Below, in pieces: positions 17,357-27,342 of a stretch of 64,000 bases of DNA. Each line of letters opens with the position of its first letter. Position 1 is the stretch's first letter. Both the position numbers and the translations under genes were made by a program. The notes below the pieces were generated by a model. It was not told the origin of the DNA and made no database searches. It was given only the letters and a program-made list of their open reading frames with translations. Source of the DNA: Nonomuraea endophytica (GTDB lineage: Bacteria > Actinomycetota > Actinomycetes > Streptosporangiales > Streptosporangiaceae); NCBI RefSeq assembly GCF_014203235.1, contig NZ_JACHIN010000004.1:248001-312000 (forward strand), read 5' to 3'.

Positions 17357-18541
17357 TCACACCAGGGACGTGTATAGCTCCAGGGTGCGGGTGGCGATGT
17401 GCTCCCAGGAGAAGTGCTCGACGGCCCTGGCTCGGCCGGCCAGGCCGAGGTCGCGGGCGTGGCCGGGGTCGGCGAGGACCGCGTTGACGCGCTCGGCCAG
17501 GTCGGCGGCGAAGCGGCCGGGGTCGCGGGGCTCGCCGTCGGGGCCGCCGGAGATGGGGACGAGCAGGCCGGTCTGGCCGTCGGCCACGACCTCGGGGATG
17601 CCGCCGGTGGCGGTGGCCACCACGGCGGTCTCGCAGGCCATGGCCTCCAGGTTGACGATGCCCATCGGCTCGTAGACCGACGGGCAGACGAACACCCGGG
17701 CGTGCGTGAGCAACTGGATGACCTCGGGCTTGGGCAGCATCTCGGAGATCCAGACGACGCCGTCGCGGGCCGCGGACAGGCCCTCGACCAGGCCGGTGAC
17801 CTCGGCGGCGATCTCGGGGGTGTCGGGCGCCCCGGCGCACAGCACGATCTGCGCGCCGGGCGCGAAGGACCGCGCCGCGCGCAGGAGGTGGACCAGCCCC
17901 TTCTGGCGGGTGATCCGGCCCACGAAGATCACGTACGGCCGCGCGGGGTCGATGCCATGTTTTTTCAGGACATCGTGGCCCGGGTCCGGGGCGTACTCGA
18001 CGGTGTCGATGCCGTTGTGGATCACGCTCACCCGCTCGGGCCGGATCTCGGGATAGGCGGCGAGCACGTCGGCGCGCATGCCCTCCGACACCGCGATCAC
18101 CGCGTCGGCCGAGGCCAGGGCGGTGCGCTCGGCCCAGGACGAGACCGTGTAGCCGCCGCCGAGCTGCTCGGCCTTCCACGGCCGCAGCGGCTCCAGGCTG
18201 TGGGTGGTGACGACGTGGGGCAGGCCGTAGAGCATCTTGGCCATGTGCCCGGCGAAGTTCGCGTACCAGGTGTGGGAGTGCACGACGGACGCGCCCTCGC
18301 AGGCGGCGGCCATCTCCAGGTCGACGCCCAGCACCTGCAGCGCCGCGTTGGCCGTCTCCAGCCCGCCCGGCACCCGGTAGGCCGACACGCCGGGCTCCTC
18401 GCGGGCCGCGCCGAAGCAGCGCACCCGCACGTCGGCCAGTCGGCGCAGCTCGCGGGCCAGGTATTCCATGTGGACTCCGGCGCCGCCGTAAACCTCCGGC
18501 GGATACTCCCGGCTGAGCAGATCGACGCGCACGGAGCCCAC
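17357..18541 (-). CDS. glgA: Glycogen synthase / maltose-1-phosphate synthase (GT4, actinobacterial GlgA/GlgM)
   Basis: 394 residues from GTG 18541. SREYPPEVYGGAGVHMEYLA is the N-terminal nucleotide-sugar loop of the actinobacterial GlgA type, FVGRITRQKG the domain linker and EPMGIVNLEAMAC the GT4 E-x7-E motif. The enzyme transfers glucose from ADP-glucose to glucan or, as GlgM in mycobacteria, to glucose 1-phosphate giving maltose 1-phosphate. Which reaction prevails cannot be told here. It is divergent from glgC, which makes its ADP-glucose, with 83 bases between the starts. Confidence 0.92.
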   Translation of the reverse strand: MGSVRVDLLSREYPPEVYGGAGVHMEYLARELRRLADVRVRCFGAAREEPGVSAYRVPGGLETANAALQVLGVDLEMAAACEGASVVHSHTWYANFAGHMAKMLYGLPHVVTTHSLEPLRPWKAEQLGGGYTVSSWAERTALASADAVIAVSEGMRADVLAAYPEIRPERVSVIHNGIDTVEYAPDPGHDVLKKHGIDPARPYVIFVGRITRQKGLVHLLRAARSFAPGAQIVLCAGAPDTPEIAAEVTGLVEGLSAARDGVVWISEMLPKPEVIQLLTHARVFVCPSVYEPMGIVNLEAMACETAVVATATGGIPEVVADGQTGLLVPISGGPDGEPRDPGRFAADLAERVNAVLADPGHARDLGLAGRARAVEHFSWEHIATRTLELYTSLV

Positions 18542-18624
18542 CTTAACGAAGGACGAAGCGGTCAGTGCGCACCCCGTCGCCGAGGTTGTTCGTACTTGCC
18601 GGATTTCGGGGTAGCTTCCTGGTC

Positions 18625-19860
18625 ATGACGTCCCCCAGGGTTCTCGCGGTGGTGCTGGCCGGTGGAGAAGGCAAGCGGCTCATGCCGCTGACGGCGGACA
18701 GGGCGAAACCGGCGGTCCCCTTCGGCGGGATGTACCGGCTGGTGGATTTCGTCCTGTCCAACCTGGCCAACGGCGGCTATCTGAAGATCGTGGTTCTCAC
18801 GCAGTACAAGAACCACAGCCTCGACCGGCACGTGTCGCGCACGTGGCGGCTGTCGGCGATGCTGGGCAACTACGTGACGCCGGTCCCGGCGCAGCAGCGG
18901 CTGGGTCCGCGCTGGTTCTCGGGCTCGGCCGACGCGCTGTTCCAGAACCTCAACCTGATCTACGACGAGATGCCCGAGCACGTGATCGTGTTCGGCGCCG
19001 ACCACATCTACCGGATGGACCCGCGCCAGATGGTCGCCCAGCACGAGGCGTCGGGCGCGGACGTCACGGTGGCCGCGATCCGGCAGCCGCTGGCGCTGGC
19101 CGACCAGTTCGGGGTCATCGAGACCGACCCGGCGGGACGCAAGATCGTGGCCTTCCGCGAGAAGCCGAAGGACGCGGTGGGACTGACCGACTCCCCCGAC
19201 GAGGTCTACGCCTCGATGGGCAACTACGTGTTCAAGACCCAGGCGATGATCGACGCGGTGCGCGAGGACGCCCTCGACCCGACCAGCAAGCACGACCTGG
19301 GCGGGAACATCATCCCGATGCTGGTGAAGTCGGGCGTGGCCGACGTCTACGACTTCGCCAACAACGTGGTGCCGGGCTCCAGCGAGCGCGACCGGGGTTA
19401 CTGGCGCGACGTCGGCACGCTCGACGCCTACTACGAGGCCCACATGGACCTCATCGCCGCGCACCCGGTCTTCAACCTGTACAACGACCGCTGGCCCATC
19501 TTCACCGGCCACGACCCGCTGCCTCCGGCGAAGTTCGTGCACAACGACGGCGACCGGGTGGGCCGGGCGATCGACTCGCTGGTCTCCCCCGGCGTGATCG
19601 TCTCCGGCGGCACCGCGGTCCGCTCGATCCTGTCGCCGAAGGTGGTCCTCCACTCGCACTCGCTGGTGGAGGACTCGGTGCTGATGGACAACGTCAAGGT
19701 CGGCCGGGGCGCGATCGTGCGGAAGGCGATCGTGGACAAGAACGTGGTGATCCCGGACGGTGCCCGGATCGGCTTCGACCTGGACTACGACCGCACCCGG
19801 TTCGCCGTGACCAGGGGCGGCGTGGTGATCATCGGGAAGAACGAGATCGTGGACCGCTGA
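18625..19860 (+). CDS. glgC: Glucose-1-phosphate adenylyltransferase
   Basis: 411 residues from the ATG at 18625. [26 protein letters not shown] is broken into the nucleotide-binding GGEGKRL and the conserved [19 protein letters not shown] carries the catalytic Asp; EKPKD and GNYVF follow, and a left-handed beta helix closes the protein. It makes ADP-glucose from ATP and glucose 1-phosphate for glycogen and alpha-glucan synthesis. The upstream in-frame start at 18565 lacks the family N terminus and is not used. Its end overlaps the convergent hydrolase gene by 32 bases. Confidence 0.95.
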   Translation: MTSPRVLAVVLAGGEGKRLMPLTADRAKPAVPFGGMYRLVDFVLSNLANGGYLKIVVLTQYKNHSLDRHVSRTWRLSAMLGNYVTPVPAQQRLGPRWFSGSADALFQNLNLIYDEMPEHVIVFGADHIYRMDPRQMVAQHEASGADVTVAAIRQPLALADQFGVIETDPAGRKIVAFREKPKDAVGLTDSPDEVYASMGNYVFKTQAMIDAVREDALDPTSKHDLGGNIIPMLVKSGVADVYDFANNVVPGSSERDRGYWRDVGTLDAYYEAHMDLIAAHPVFNLYNDRWPIFTGHDPLPPAKFVHNDGDRVGRAIDSLVSPGVIVSGGTAVRSILSPKVVLHSHSLVEDSVLMDNVKVGRGAIVRKAIVDKNVVIPDGARIGFDLDYDRTRFAVTRGGVVIIGKNEIVDR

Positions 19861-22579
19861 TCCACAGCACCCGTCCGCCCTCGACGGGCACCGGCTTGTA
19901 GGCGGAGAACAGCGCCGCCTCCTGCAGTCCTTCGACGGCGGGCGAGCGCACCACGGCGGTGCGCGGGTCCAGGCCGAGCGCGTCCCAGTCGATCTCCAGC
20001 TTGACCTCGGCCGGCCCGTCGAACCAGCTGCCGATCGCGACCAGGGAGCCGGAAGACCCGACGTAGGTGGTCGCGCGGGCCTGCGACGAGACCCGCACCG
20101 GCGCCGAGGGCGACCAGTAGCCGTACATCGCCGCCGACGGCAGGTCGCAGGCGTCGAACAGCCGCCACATGCTCCGCGGGTCGCCGTCTCCGCCGTAGAC
20201 GCGGCTGGTCATGCCGTAGACGAGGCCGCGCCAGGGGTGCCCGCCGTCCTGCAGCATGTCGCCCATCACGCCGAACGGGATGCCGCACGTCTCCACCAGC
20301 CACTGGTCGGGATGCGCGCTGTAGTCGAAGTACTCGCCGAACCACAGCCGGTCCACGTACGGCAGGTGCTCCAGGTAGAGGTTGGCGCTGCTGGCGAAGC
20401 CGTCCTTGGCGTTGAACTGGTTGGCCGAGTGCAGGTCGATCAGCGGGGCCGGGCGCTGGTCCAGCACCCGCCTGACACGCTTCATCACCTCGCGGTCGAA
20501 GCCGAGGTCGTCGAGGTAGATGCCGTCGACGCCGACGTTGCGCACCAGCCAGTCCAGCCCCTCGACGTAGAAGTTGTGCCAGCGCGACTGCCCGCTGGTG
20601 ATGAGCGAGGAGTCGTCGGTGGCGGTGGCGAACCAGGCGGGCAGCCGCCCGTCGCCGACGTGCTCACGCGACCAGGCGGCGCCCCCGCCGGGTCCCGCGG
20701 CGAGCACCTCGTCACCCAGGCTGAGCAGCGCCCACAGCTCCGGCGCCCGCGTGGTCAGCTCACGCACCGTGTAGTAGACCTTGCTGCGCAGGCCAGCCGC
20801 GTGCAGTTCGTCCACGTACTCCCTGAGCCGGTCGGTGGCCAGGAACGGGTAGTTGATGTAGGGGTTGACCTCGGTGGCGTGGTGGGTGTTCACCACGGTC
20901 GCCCCGGCCTCCAGGACCTCGCTCGCGGGCCGGTAGGCGTGGAAGTAGCGCTCGCGGAAGTGGGCTACGGTGTCGATCGGCTTGAACGGGGTCAGCGTCA
21001 GCCGTACGTCGAAGCGGAGCCTCTCCCCCGCCGCCATGCGGCGCGGCCCGCCGTAACAGAGCAGCCGCTCGTCGTCGAGGCGGACGCCGCCGCGCCCGCC
21101 GTTGTGCCACGAGCCGGGCAGCACGAGCGGCCGCTGGTGGTAGAAGTTCGTGTTGAGCGGGCGCGTGTAGTGCTCGTCGCTCAGCCTGACCTGCACCCCG
21201 GCGTTGACCGCGCCGACCCACAGCGCGTCCTGGTTGTGGCTGACGTCCCAGCGCCAGTCGAGGTCGGCGCGCGCCCCTCCGGGCCGCCCCAGCCCCATCT
21301 GGTACGGCAGCGCCGCCAGCGGCACGCTCAGCCGGGTGTCGTCCAGGTCGGCGTCGGCCTCCGCTGAGAGTTCGAGCCGGTAGTCCAGCGTCCCGTCGAA
21401 CTCCAGCCGCCCGTCGAGGTCGAGCGTGAGGTCCCCGGCCCGCCACCGCGACACCCAGGTCACGGCGGCGGCGCTCCGGGAGGTGATCCGCCACCCGTCG
21501 CTCGCCCACGCGTGGCCGGGCACCTCGAAGCCGACCGGCCCCGACAGCACCTGCACGGCCTCCTGCCCGAGCGTCACCTCGGGCGTGAAGTACGAGGTCA
21601 GCGCGGCGGGCAGTCCGTCGGAGCCGAGCGTGACCGTGCGGCCGAGCACGCCGAGCCGCGCGCCGTCCACGGTGACCGGCGTGAACGGGCGCACCACGGT
21701 GTCGTCGGCGAAGCGCCGGGAGTCGAGCCAGCGCAGCCGCGACAGCTTGGCCGGGTCGCCGTCGCCGTGGTCGTCGGAGGTCCGATCGCTGAGCTCCACC
21801 ACGAAGTCGACCGTCAGCGGCTGCTCACCCTCCGTGAACACGCGGACAGTGAACTCGCTTTCGGAAATGAGCGCTCCGCACCAGAGCGCTTGCACTGTGT
21901 GCGCGCTCACGTCGAGGCGCCGGGTGAAGTCGCGGCCCAGGTGGTCGGTGCCGCCGAGGGTGTAGCAGGTGAAGCCCGGCAGGTCGCATTCCACCCGGAC
22001 GTCGCGCAGGGGGCGGGAGCCGTACACGCCGATCTGGAAGGCGAGGTGGTCGCCGCGGTCGGCGCGCAGCCGTACGGGGCCGGGCTCGCGCTCCAGCCAG
22101 CGGGCGGGCAGGGCGCGTGTCCTGATGGGGTGCTCGCGGCTTTCGCCGAACGCGAAGAAGCCCTCCCGCGCGGGGGCGGGGCGCTCCATGTCGGTGTAGC
22201 GGTCGTGCTCGGTGCGGGCCTCGTAGGACTCCACCACACACCTGGCCGACGGGCCTTCCGGCAGGTCACCGGCGGGCGGGAGGTACTCGTGCTGAGGGTA
22301 CTGCGGGGTGGCCGCGTTCTCGTACGCAGTGTAGTAGAGAACGTAGCGTCCTCTGCCACGGGTGGGCGCGAAGGCGTAGCCGCCGGGGACCGCGTGCGCG
22401 CGGCCGATCTCCTCGCCGTCGGCCGTGCGCACGAGGCCGGAGCCCCGGTGGCGCTGGGGCGGGATCCAGGGCACGGGCACCGTAACCAGCGGGCTTTCCG
22501 CCTCGACCAGGACGGTCACGCGGTGGTTGCCGAGCTCGGCGGGAGCCCAGAAGGAGACGGCCTCGTGGGGTTGCAGCAT
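19829..22579 (-). CDS. Large glycoside hydrolase (DUF6067/GH123-like)
   Basis: About 916 residues from ATG 22579. The N-terminal two thirds is beta-rich; the last third is a TIM-barrel-like region with [20 protein letters not shown] near residue 705 followed by [11 protein letters not shown], where the Asp/Glu residues resemble the active site of GH123-like and DUF6067 proteins. There is no signal peptide, so the protein is probably cytoplasmic. The family assignment is from memory of motif style and is moderate. It is divergent from an Lpl-type importer and likely processes the imported oligosaccharide. A longer frame to 22813 has no better start. Confidence 0.65.
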   Translation of the reverse strand: MLQPHEAVSFWAPAELGNHRVTVLVEAESPLVTVPVPWIPPQRHRGSGLVRTADGEEIGRAHAVPGGYAFAPTRGRGRYVLYYTAYENAATPQYPQHEYLPPAGDLPEGPSARCVVESYEARTEHDRYTDMERPAPAREGFFAFGESREHPIRTRALPARWLEREPGPVRLRADRGDHLAFQIGVYGSRPLRDVRVECDLPGFTCYTLGGTDHLGRDFTRRLDVSAHTVQALWCGALISESEFTVRVFTEGEQPLTVDFVVELSDRTSDDHGDGDPAKLSRLRWLDSRRFADDTVVRPFTPVTVDGARLGVLGRTVTLGSDGLPAALTSYFTPEVTLGQEAVQVLSGPVGFEVPGHAWASDGWRITSRSAAAVTWVSRWRAGDLTLDLDGRLEFDGTLDYRLELSAEADADLDDTRLSVPLAALPYQMGLGRPGGARADLDWRWDVSHNQDALWVGAVNAGVQVRLSDEHYTRPLNTNFYHQRPLVLPGSWHNGGRGGVRLDDERLLCYGGPRRMAAGERLRFDVRLTLTPFKPIDTVAHFRERYFHAYRPASEVLEAGATVVNTHHATEVNPYINYPFLATDRLREYVDELHAAGLRSKVYYTVRELTTRAPELWALLSLGDEVLAAGPGGGAAWSREHVGDGRLPAWFATATDDSSLITSGQSRWHNFYVEGLDWLVRNVGVDGIYLDDLGFDREVMKRVRRVLDQRPAPLIDLHSANQFNAKDGFASSANLYLEHLPYVDRLWFGEYFDYSAHPDQWLVETCGIPFGVMGDMLQDGGHPWRGLVYGMTSRVYGGDGDPRSMWRLFDACDLPSAAMYGYWSPSAPVRVSSQARATTYVGSSGSLVAIGSWFDGPAEVKLEIDWDALGLDPRTAVVRSPAVEGLQEAALFSAYKPVPVEGGRVLWISGPRSRSSR

Positions 22580-22612
22580 GGCGGACAGGCTAACGTGTGC
22601 CCAACGGTGATT

Positions 22613-22626
22613 AAAGATGTCTCTTT
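22613..22626. promoter_or_regulatory. Inverted repeat in divergent hydrolase/importer promoter region
   Basis: AAAGA-TGTC-TCTTT lies in an unusually A/T-rich block (22600-22655) 34 bases from the hydrolase start and 90 from the importer start. Its place fits an operator controlling both directions. No regulator gene is adjacent. Confidence 0.35.
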
Positions 22627-22715
22627 CATAAATACTGCGAACACTATTGACCAGGGCGGTTGGCATCTCGCACGATGTCGGATCAATCCCCCAATAATCC
22701 GGACGAAGGTGAGAC

Positions 22716-23687
22716 GTGACGACGGTCGAGTCGGCAGTGCGCCCCCCACAGGGGCAACGCCGTACCGAGGGCGAGGCGAGCGGGAAGCGCGCCGGGCGCT
22801 GGCGTAGGGACAAGACCCTGTTCTTCCTCGCCCTGCCGGGTGCGCTGTACTTCGTGTTGTTCTTCTACATCCCGCTGCTCGGCAACGTCGTGGCGTTCCA
22901 GGACTACGCGCCGTTCCTGGGGTTCACCGGCAGCTCGTTCGTCGGGTTCGAGAACTTCACCGCGATGCTGGCGGACGACGCCTTCTGGAAGGCGGTCGGC
23001 AACACGCTGGAGATCACCCTTCTCCAGCTGTTCCTGTACTTCCCCGCGCCGCTCGCGCTGGCGCTGCTGCTGCACGGCATGCTCGGCAACCGTCTCAAGC
23101 GCCTGGTGCAGACCGTGGTCTACCTGCCGCACTTCATGTCGTGGGTCATCGTCGTGGCCATGTTCCAGCAGGTCTTCGGCGGCGCGGGCTCACTCAACAT
23201 GTTCCTACGCCAGAACGACATCAGCATCTTGAACATCATGAACAACCCCGACACGTTCTCCCTGCTGATGACCAGCCAGGTCATCTGGAAGGACTGCGGG
23301 TGGGGCACGATCATGTTCCTCGCCGCCCTGGTCGCCGTGGACCAGAACCTCTACGAGGCGGCGGCCGTGGACGGTGGCGGCAAGTGGCGCAGGTTGTGGC
23401 ACGTGACGCTGCCCGGCATCCGGCCCGTGCTGATCATGCTGTTCATCCTGCGGCTGGGCGACATCCTCTCGGTCGGCTTCGAGCAGATCCTGCTACAACG
23501 AAAATTCGTCGGTGCCAACGCCTCAGAGGTGATCGACACCTATGTCTTCTACAACGGCGTGATCGACGGCAACTGGGGGATCAGCACCGCCGCCGGCCTG
23601 ATGAAGGGCATCATCGGCGCCGCGCTGATGCTCGCGGCCAACAAACTCGCGCACCGGCTCGGAGAGCAGGGGGTCTACAACCGATGA
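22716..23687 (+). CDS. Polysaccharide ABC importer permease (LplB type)
   Basis: 323 residues from GTG 22716, with six membrane segments after a basic, soluble first 35 residues. GALYFVLFFYIPLLGNVVAFQDY is the typical first-segment/loop region of LplB/YteP permeases (cut here for length: FFYIPLLGNVVAFQDY), and LYEAAAVDGGGKWRRLWHV is the EAA loop. Together with the next two genes it makes a CUT1-class importer for longer oligosaccharides. A GAAGGTGAG ribosome site precedes the start. No ATPase gene is present nearby. Confidence 0.88.
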   Translation: MTTVESAVRPPQGQRRTEGEASGKRAGRWRRDKTLFFLALPGALYFVLFFYIPLLGNVVAFQDYAPFLGFTGSSFVGFENFTAMLADDAFWKAVGNTLEITLLQLFLYFPAPLALALLLHGMLGNRLKRLVQTVVYLPHFMSWVIVVAMFQQVFGGAGSLNMFLRQNDISILNIMNNPDTFSLLMTSQVIWKDCGWGTIMFLAALVAVDQNLYEAAAVDGGGKWRRLWHVTLPGIRPVLIMLFILRLGDILSVGFEQILLQRKFVGANASEVIDTYVFYNGVIDGNWGISTAAGLMKGIIGAALMLAANKLAHRLGEQGVYNR

Positions 23688-24583
23688 GGAATCCGTTCGC
23701 GCTGCCGCCGATGCCGCCGTGGATGGAAAAGCCCACGGTCCTCGGCCGCGCCACCAAGGGCATCGCACTCACGATCATCTGTGTGCTCGTGCTCTACCCG
23801 TTCGTGCTCGCCGTCGGCACCAGCCTGGCCAGCGCCGACGAACTGCGCGCCGCCGGTGGCTGGGTGCTCATCCCGTCGGAGCCGACGCTGGAGGCATACC
23901 AGGTCCTGCTGTCGGGCGGCGTGGTGACCAAGGCCGCGGTGGTGACGGTCGGCGTCACGGTGATCGGCACCGCGCTGAGCATGCTCGCCACCATCATGAT
24001 CGCCTATGGCACCAGCCGCCCCGGCTCACTCGGCAGCCGCTGGATCGTGTTGATGATGCTGGGAACGTTCCTTTTCGCACCTGGAATCATCCCGAGCTTC
24101 CTCATGGTCAAACAGCTCGGCATGCTCGACACCTACGCCGCGCTGGTCCTTCCGGTGCTGCTCAACGCCTTCAACGTGATCGTGGTCAGGCAGTTCTTCA
24201 TGAACGTGCCCAACGAGCTGCTCGACGCCGCCCGCATGGACGGCGCCACCGACATGACGATCCTGCGCAAGGTGATCCTCCCGCTGTCGAAGGCGGTGCT
24301 GGCGGTCGTCGGCCTCTTCTATGCCGTCAGCTACTGGAACGCCTTCTTCAACGCGATGCTCTACGTCCAGTCGGACAAGTATCCGCTGCAGATGATCCTG
24401 CGCTCCTACATCATCGAGGCCGGCGAGATGAACGCCGGCGACCTCGGCATCGCCCACCTGCCTCCGGGCCAGGCGATCAAGATGGCGGTCCTGGTCTGTG
24501 CCGTGGCCCCCATCGTCTGCGTCTACCCCTTCCTCCAGAAGTACTTCGTCAAGGGCGTCCTCACGGGCGCCATCAAGGGCTAA
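23684..24583 (+). CDS. Polysaccharide ABC importer permease (LplC/YtcP type)
   Basis: 299 residues, six membrane segments; EAA loop LLDAARMDGATDMTILRKVI. The ATG at 23684 overlaps the stop of the first permease as ATGA, so translation is coupled and the upstream 480-residue open frame is fortuitous. It ends 13 bases before the binding protein. The YFVKGVLTGAIKG terminus is characteristic of LplC/YtcP-type permeases. Confidence 0.9.
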   Translation: MRNPFALPPMPPWMEKPTVLGRATKGIALTIICVLVLYPFVLAVGTSLASADELRAAGGWVLIPSEPTLEAYQVLLSGGVVTKAAVVTVGVTVIGTALSMLATIMIAYGTSRPGSLGSRWIVLMMLGTFLFAPGIIPSFLMVKQLGMLDTYAALVLPVLLNAFNVIVVRQFFMNVPNELLDAARMDGATDMTILRKVILPLSKAVLAVVGLFYAVSYWNAFFNAMLYVQSDKYPLQMILRSYIIEAGEMNAGDLGIAHLPPGQAIKMAVLVCAVAPIVCVYPFLQKYFVKGVLTGAIKG

Positions 24584-24596
24584 AAGGAGCCTGCAC

Positions 24597-26219
24597 ATGA
24601 ACCTCAACCGGCGTTCCTTCCTGGGCCTGGCCGGGCTGACCGCGGCCGTCGCGGTCACCGGCTGCTCCACCTCGGGCGGCGGCACTGCGGGCTCCAAGGC
24701 CGGGGCCGCGGGCGGCCCGCTGAAGATGCCCACGTACGTGCCGTTCGCCGGCCCGACCCCCGACCTGCCCGGCAACGCCCAGGGACTGGACCCGGGCTTC
24801 CTGAAGTTCCCCGCGAGCCCGGTGAAGTCGGTCAAGGCGGTCCCCGGCGACGGCTCCACGATCACCGGCCTGACCTACTACGACGGCCCGATCGTGCCGC
24901 AGATGAGCGGCAACGCCTTCTGGCAGGAGGTCAACAAGCGCCTCGGGGTGACCTTCAACCTCGACACCGGCAACGACGAGGGCTACCCCACGAAGTTCAA
25001 CACGATCGTCGCGGGCGGCGAGATCAAGGACTTCATGTGGGTGGCTCCGAACCAGGGTCTCACCAAGATCGCCCAGCTAGCCGAGGCCAAGTTCGTCGAC
25101 CTGACGCCGTTCGTCTCGGGTGACGCCGTCAAGGAGTACCCGAACCTGGCCAACTTCCAGGAGATGACCTGGCAGGCCGCGGTGATGAACGGCAAGATCT
25201 GGGGCGTCCCGGTGCCCTACAGCTTCTTCGGCCAGGTCTACGCCGGCAACAAGAAGTCCTGGGACTCCGTCGACGGCTTCACCGCCAAGACGCCCGACGA
25301 GCTGATCGAGAAGTTCAAGCAGCTCACCGACGCCAAGGCGGGCCGCTGGGCGCTGGAGCCCGCCTACGTCAACGCCGTCGCCCAGTTCAACCAGATCTTC
25401 CGCGGCGTCAACACGTGGAAGCTGGAGGGCGGCAAGCTCACCCACATGTTCGAGACGCAGGAGTACGTCTCGGCCATCGAAATGGCGATCAAGGCGTTCC
25501 AGGCCGGCGTCTTCTACCCGGACCCGAAGATCACCGACATCGCCTCGAAGGTCGCGCAGGGCACGGTGGCCGCGCAGGTCCTGTCGGGCGCGGGCTGGGT
25601 CGGCGTCCCCAACCAGCCGGGTTACGGCACCGCCTGGGAAATGACCACGTTCATCCCCTTCGGCCACGACGGCGGCAAGGGCGTGCACAACCTGGCCAGG
25701 GGCTCGGTCGGCTTCACCGGCATCAGCAACAAGAACGACGAGAAGAAGACCAAGATGCTGCTCAAGGTGCTGGACTACCTGGCGGCGCCGTTCGGCAGCG
25801 AGGAGTGGTTCTTCCTCAACTACGGCGTCGCCGGCACCCAGCACAAGATGGAGAAGGGCGCGCCGGTCAAGACCAAGGAGGGCGAGACCCAGCTGGCCTT
25901 CAGCAACCAGCTGAAGTTCATGACCCAGTCGCCCGAGTTCCTCTACTACCCGGGCATGGACGAGACCACCAAGGCCATCCACACCGCCCAGCAGCAGCTG
26001 CTGGAGATCTCCCAGCCGAGCCCGATCCTCGGCCACTACTCCGAGACCAACATCGACAAGGGCCAGTCGCTCACCTCGAAGGTCTATGAGTACATCGAGG
26101 ACGCCGTCACCGGCCGCCGGCCGCTGACGGACTTCAAGTCGGTCGTGGAGGAGTGGAAGAGCGGCGGCGGCGACAAGATCCGCAAGGAGTTCGAGGAGTC
26201 GATCGCCAAGGCGGGCTGA
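24597..26219 (+). CDS. Polysaccharide-binding lipoprotein (LplA/YtcQ type)
   Basis: 540 residues from the ATG at 24597, which has an AAAGGAG ribosome site. RRSFLGLAGLTAAVAVTGC combines a Tat-like RR motif with a lipobox (Cys 22). The length and the repeated aromatic segments (WQEVNKRLGVTFNLDT, FFLNYGVAGTQHKMEKG) fit the long solute-binding proteins of LplABC systems that take up oligosaccharides. It is followed by a strong terminator, so the importer operon ends here. Confidence 0.88.
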   Translation: MNLNRRSFLGLAGLTAAVAVTGCSTSGGGTAGSKAGAAGGPLKMPTYVPFAGPTPDLPGNAQGLDPGFLKFPASPVKSVKAVPGDGSTITGLTYYDGPIVPQMSGNAFWQEVNKRLGVTFNLDTGNDEGYPTKFNTIVAGGEIKDFMWVAPNQGLTKIAQLAEAKFVDLTPFVSGDAVKEYPNLANFQEMTWQAAVMNGKIWGVPVPYSFFGQVYAGNKKSWDSVDGFTAKTPDELIEKFKQLTDAKAGRWALEPAYVNAVAQFNQIFRGVNTWKLEGGKLTHMFETQEYVSAIEMAIKAFQAGVFYPDPKITDIASKVAQGTVAAQVLSGAGWVGVPNQPGYGTAWEMTTFIPFGHDGGKGVHNLARGSVGFTGISNKNDEKKTKMLLKVLDYLAAPFGSEEWFFLNYGVAGTQHKMEKGAPVKTKEGETQLAFSNQLKFMTQSPEFLYYPGMDETTKAIHTAQQQLLEISQPSPILGHYSETNIDKGQSLTSKVYEYIEDAVTGRRPLTDFKSVVEEWKSGGGDKIRKEFEESIAKAG

Positions 26220-26228
26220 TCTTCGCCG

Positions 26229-26258
26229 GGGGCCGGTGTGGAGTGCCACACCGGCCCC
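26229..26258 (+). terminator. Rho-independent-like terminator after the Lpl importer
   Basis: GGGGCCGGTGTGG and CCACACCGGCCCC pair perfectly over 13 bases around the loop AGTG, ten bases after the binding-protein stop. No long T run follows, which is normal for actinomycete terminators. Confidence 0.8.
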
Positions 26259-26343
26259 TCGCGTATCCAGGCGTCCGAAACTCTCCCCCAAACCCCGCCG
26301 AATCGGTAGAGTGCCCGGTCCCTGGACGAATAGGAAAACACGC

Positions 26344-27342
26344 GTGAACGTGCAAGAAGCGCGCCAGGCGGCGGCGCGCTGGGTGGCGGGGATCGAGTGC
26401 GAGGGAGCGTTCCTCAGCGGGTCGGCGACCTGGCTCGCCCGCGACGACGACCTGCCGCCTGCCTCCGACGTGGACGTCTTCGTCCTCGTCGGTGAGGAGC
26501 GCCGCAAGCTCGGCAAGTTCCGTTTCGAGGGCGCCCTGCTGGAGGCCACCTACCTCACGTGGGAGCGGATTCCGTCGGCCGCGGCGATCCTCGGCGACTA
26601 CCACCTGGCCGGGGCGTTCAAGGACGACAACGTGCTGGCCGACCCCACCGGGCGGCTGCGCGAGCTGCAGGCCGCCGTGGCGCCCGCCTGGACCGAGCCG
26701 CGCTGGGTGCGCGAACGCTGCGAGCACGCCGAGAGCGGCATCCTCAAGGGGCTGGCGGCCATGGACGAGGCGCAGCCGTACCCGATGAAGGTGTTGCGGT
26801 TGTTGTTCGCGACGGGCGTCACCACGCACGTGCTGCTCACGGCGGGGCTGCGCAACCCGACGGTGCGGCTGCGCTATCCGGCGGTGCGCATCATGCTCAT
26901 GCCGTACGGCCGCGCCGCGCTCTACGAGCGGTTGCTGGAGCTGCTGGGCAGCGAGCACCTGGCCCCTGGACGGGTCGAGCGGCACCTGGCGGCGATGACC
27001 AGGGTGTTCGACCAGGCGGCCCGGGTGGAGGGCTCGCCGTACTCCTTCGCCTCGGACATCTCCCCGCAGGCCAGGCACATCGCCGTCGACGGCAGCCGGG
27101 AGCTGATCGAGCGCGGGCTGCACCGCGAGGCGATGTTCTGGATCGCCGTCACCTACGCGCGCAGCCTGCTCGTCCTGGGCGGCGACAGCCCCGGCTTCCA
27201 CGAGATGCTCGCCGACCTGCGGCTCGGGTCGCCGGAGGAACGCGCGGACCAGGTGCGCGCGTTCCTGCCGAGGCTGCGGCGGGCGGCCGAGGGGATCATC
27301 GGGCGCCGAGGCGGCGCCGGGCCTCCTCCAGCTGACGCATGA
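26344..27342 (+). CDS. Nucleotidyltransferase-fold protein
   Basis: 332 residues from GTG 26344. AFLSGSATWL followed about 15 residues later by ASDVDVFVLV is the GS-x(n)-DxD signature of the polymerase-beta nucleotidyltransferase superfamily. The rest is helical (KVLRLLFATGVTTHVLLTAG). Such stand-alone enzymes can nucleotidylate antibiotics, RNA or proteins; the target is unknown. Its last 47 bases overlap the convergent oxidoreductase gene. It is not obviously part of the sugar clusters on either side. Confidence 0.75.
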   Translation: MNVQEARQAAARWVAGIECEGAFLSGSATWLARDDDLPPASDVDVFVLVGEERRKLGKFRFEGALLEATYLTWERIPSAAAILGDYHLAGAFKDDNVLADPTGRLRELQAAVAPAWTEPRWVRERCEHAESGILKGLAAMDEAQPYPMKVLRLLFATGVTTHVLLTAGLRNPTVRLRYPAVRIMLMPYGRAALYERLLELLGSEHLAPGRVERHLAAMTRVFDQAARVEGSPYSFASDISPQARHIAVDGSRELIERGLHREAMFWIAVTYARSLLVLGGDSPGFHEMLADLRLGSPEERADQVRAFLPRLRRAAEGIIGRRGGAGPPPADA

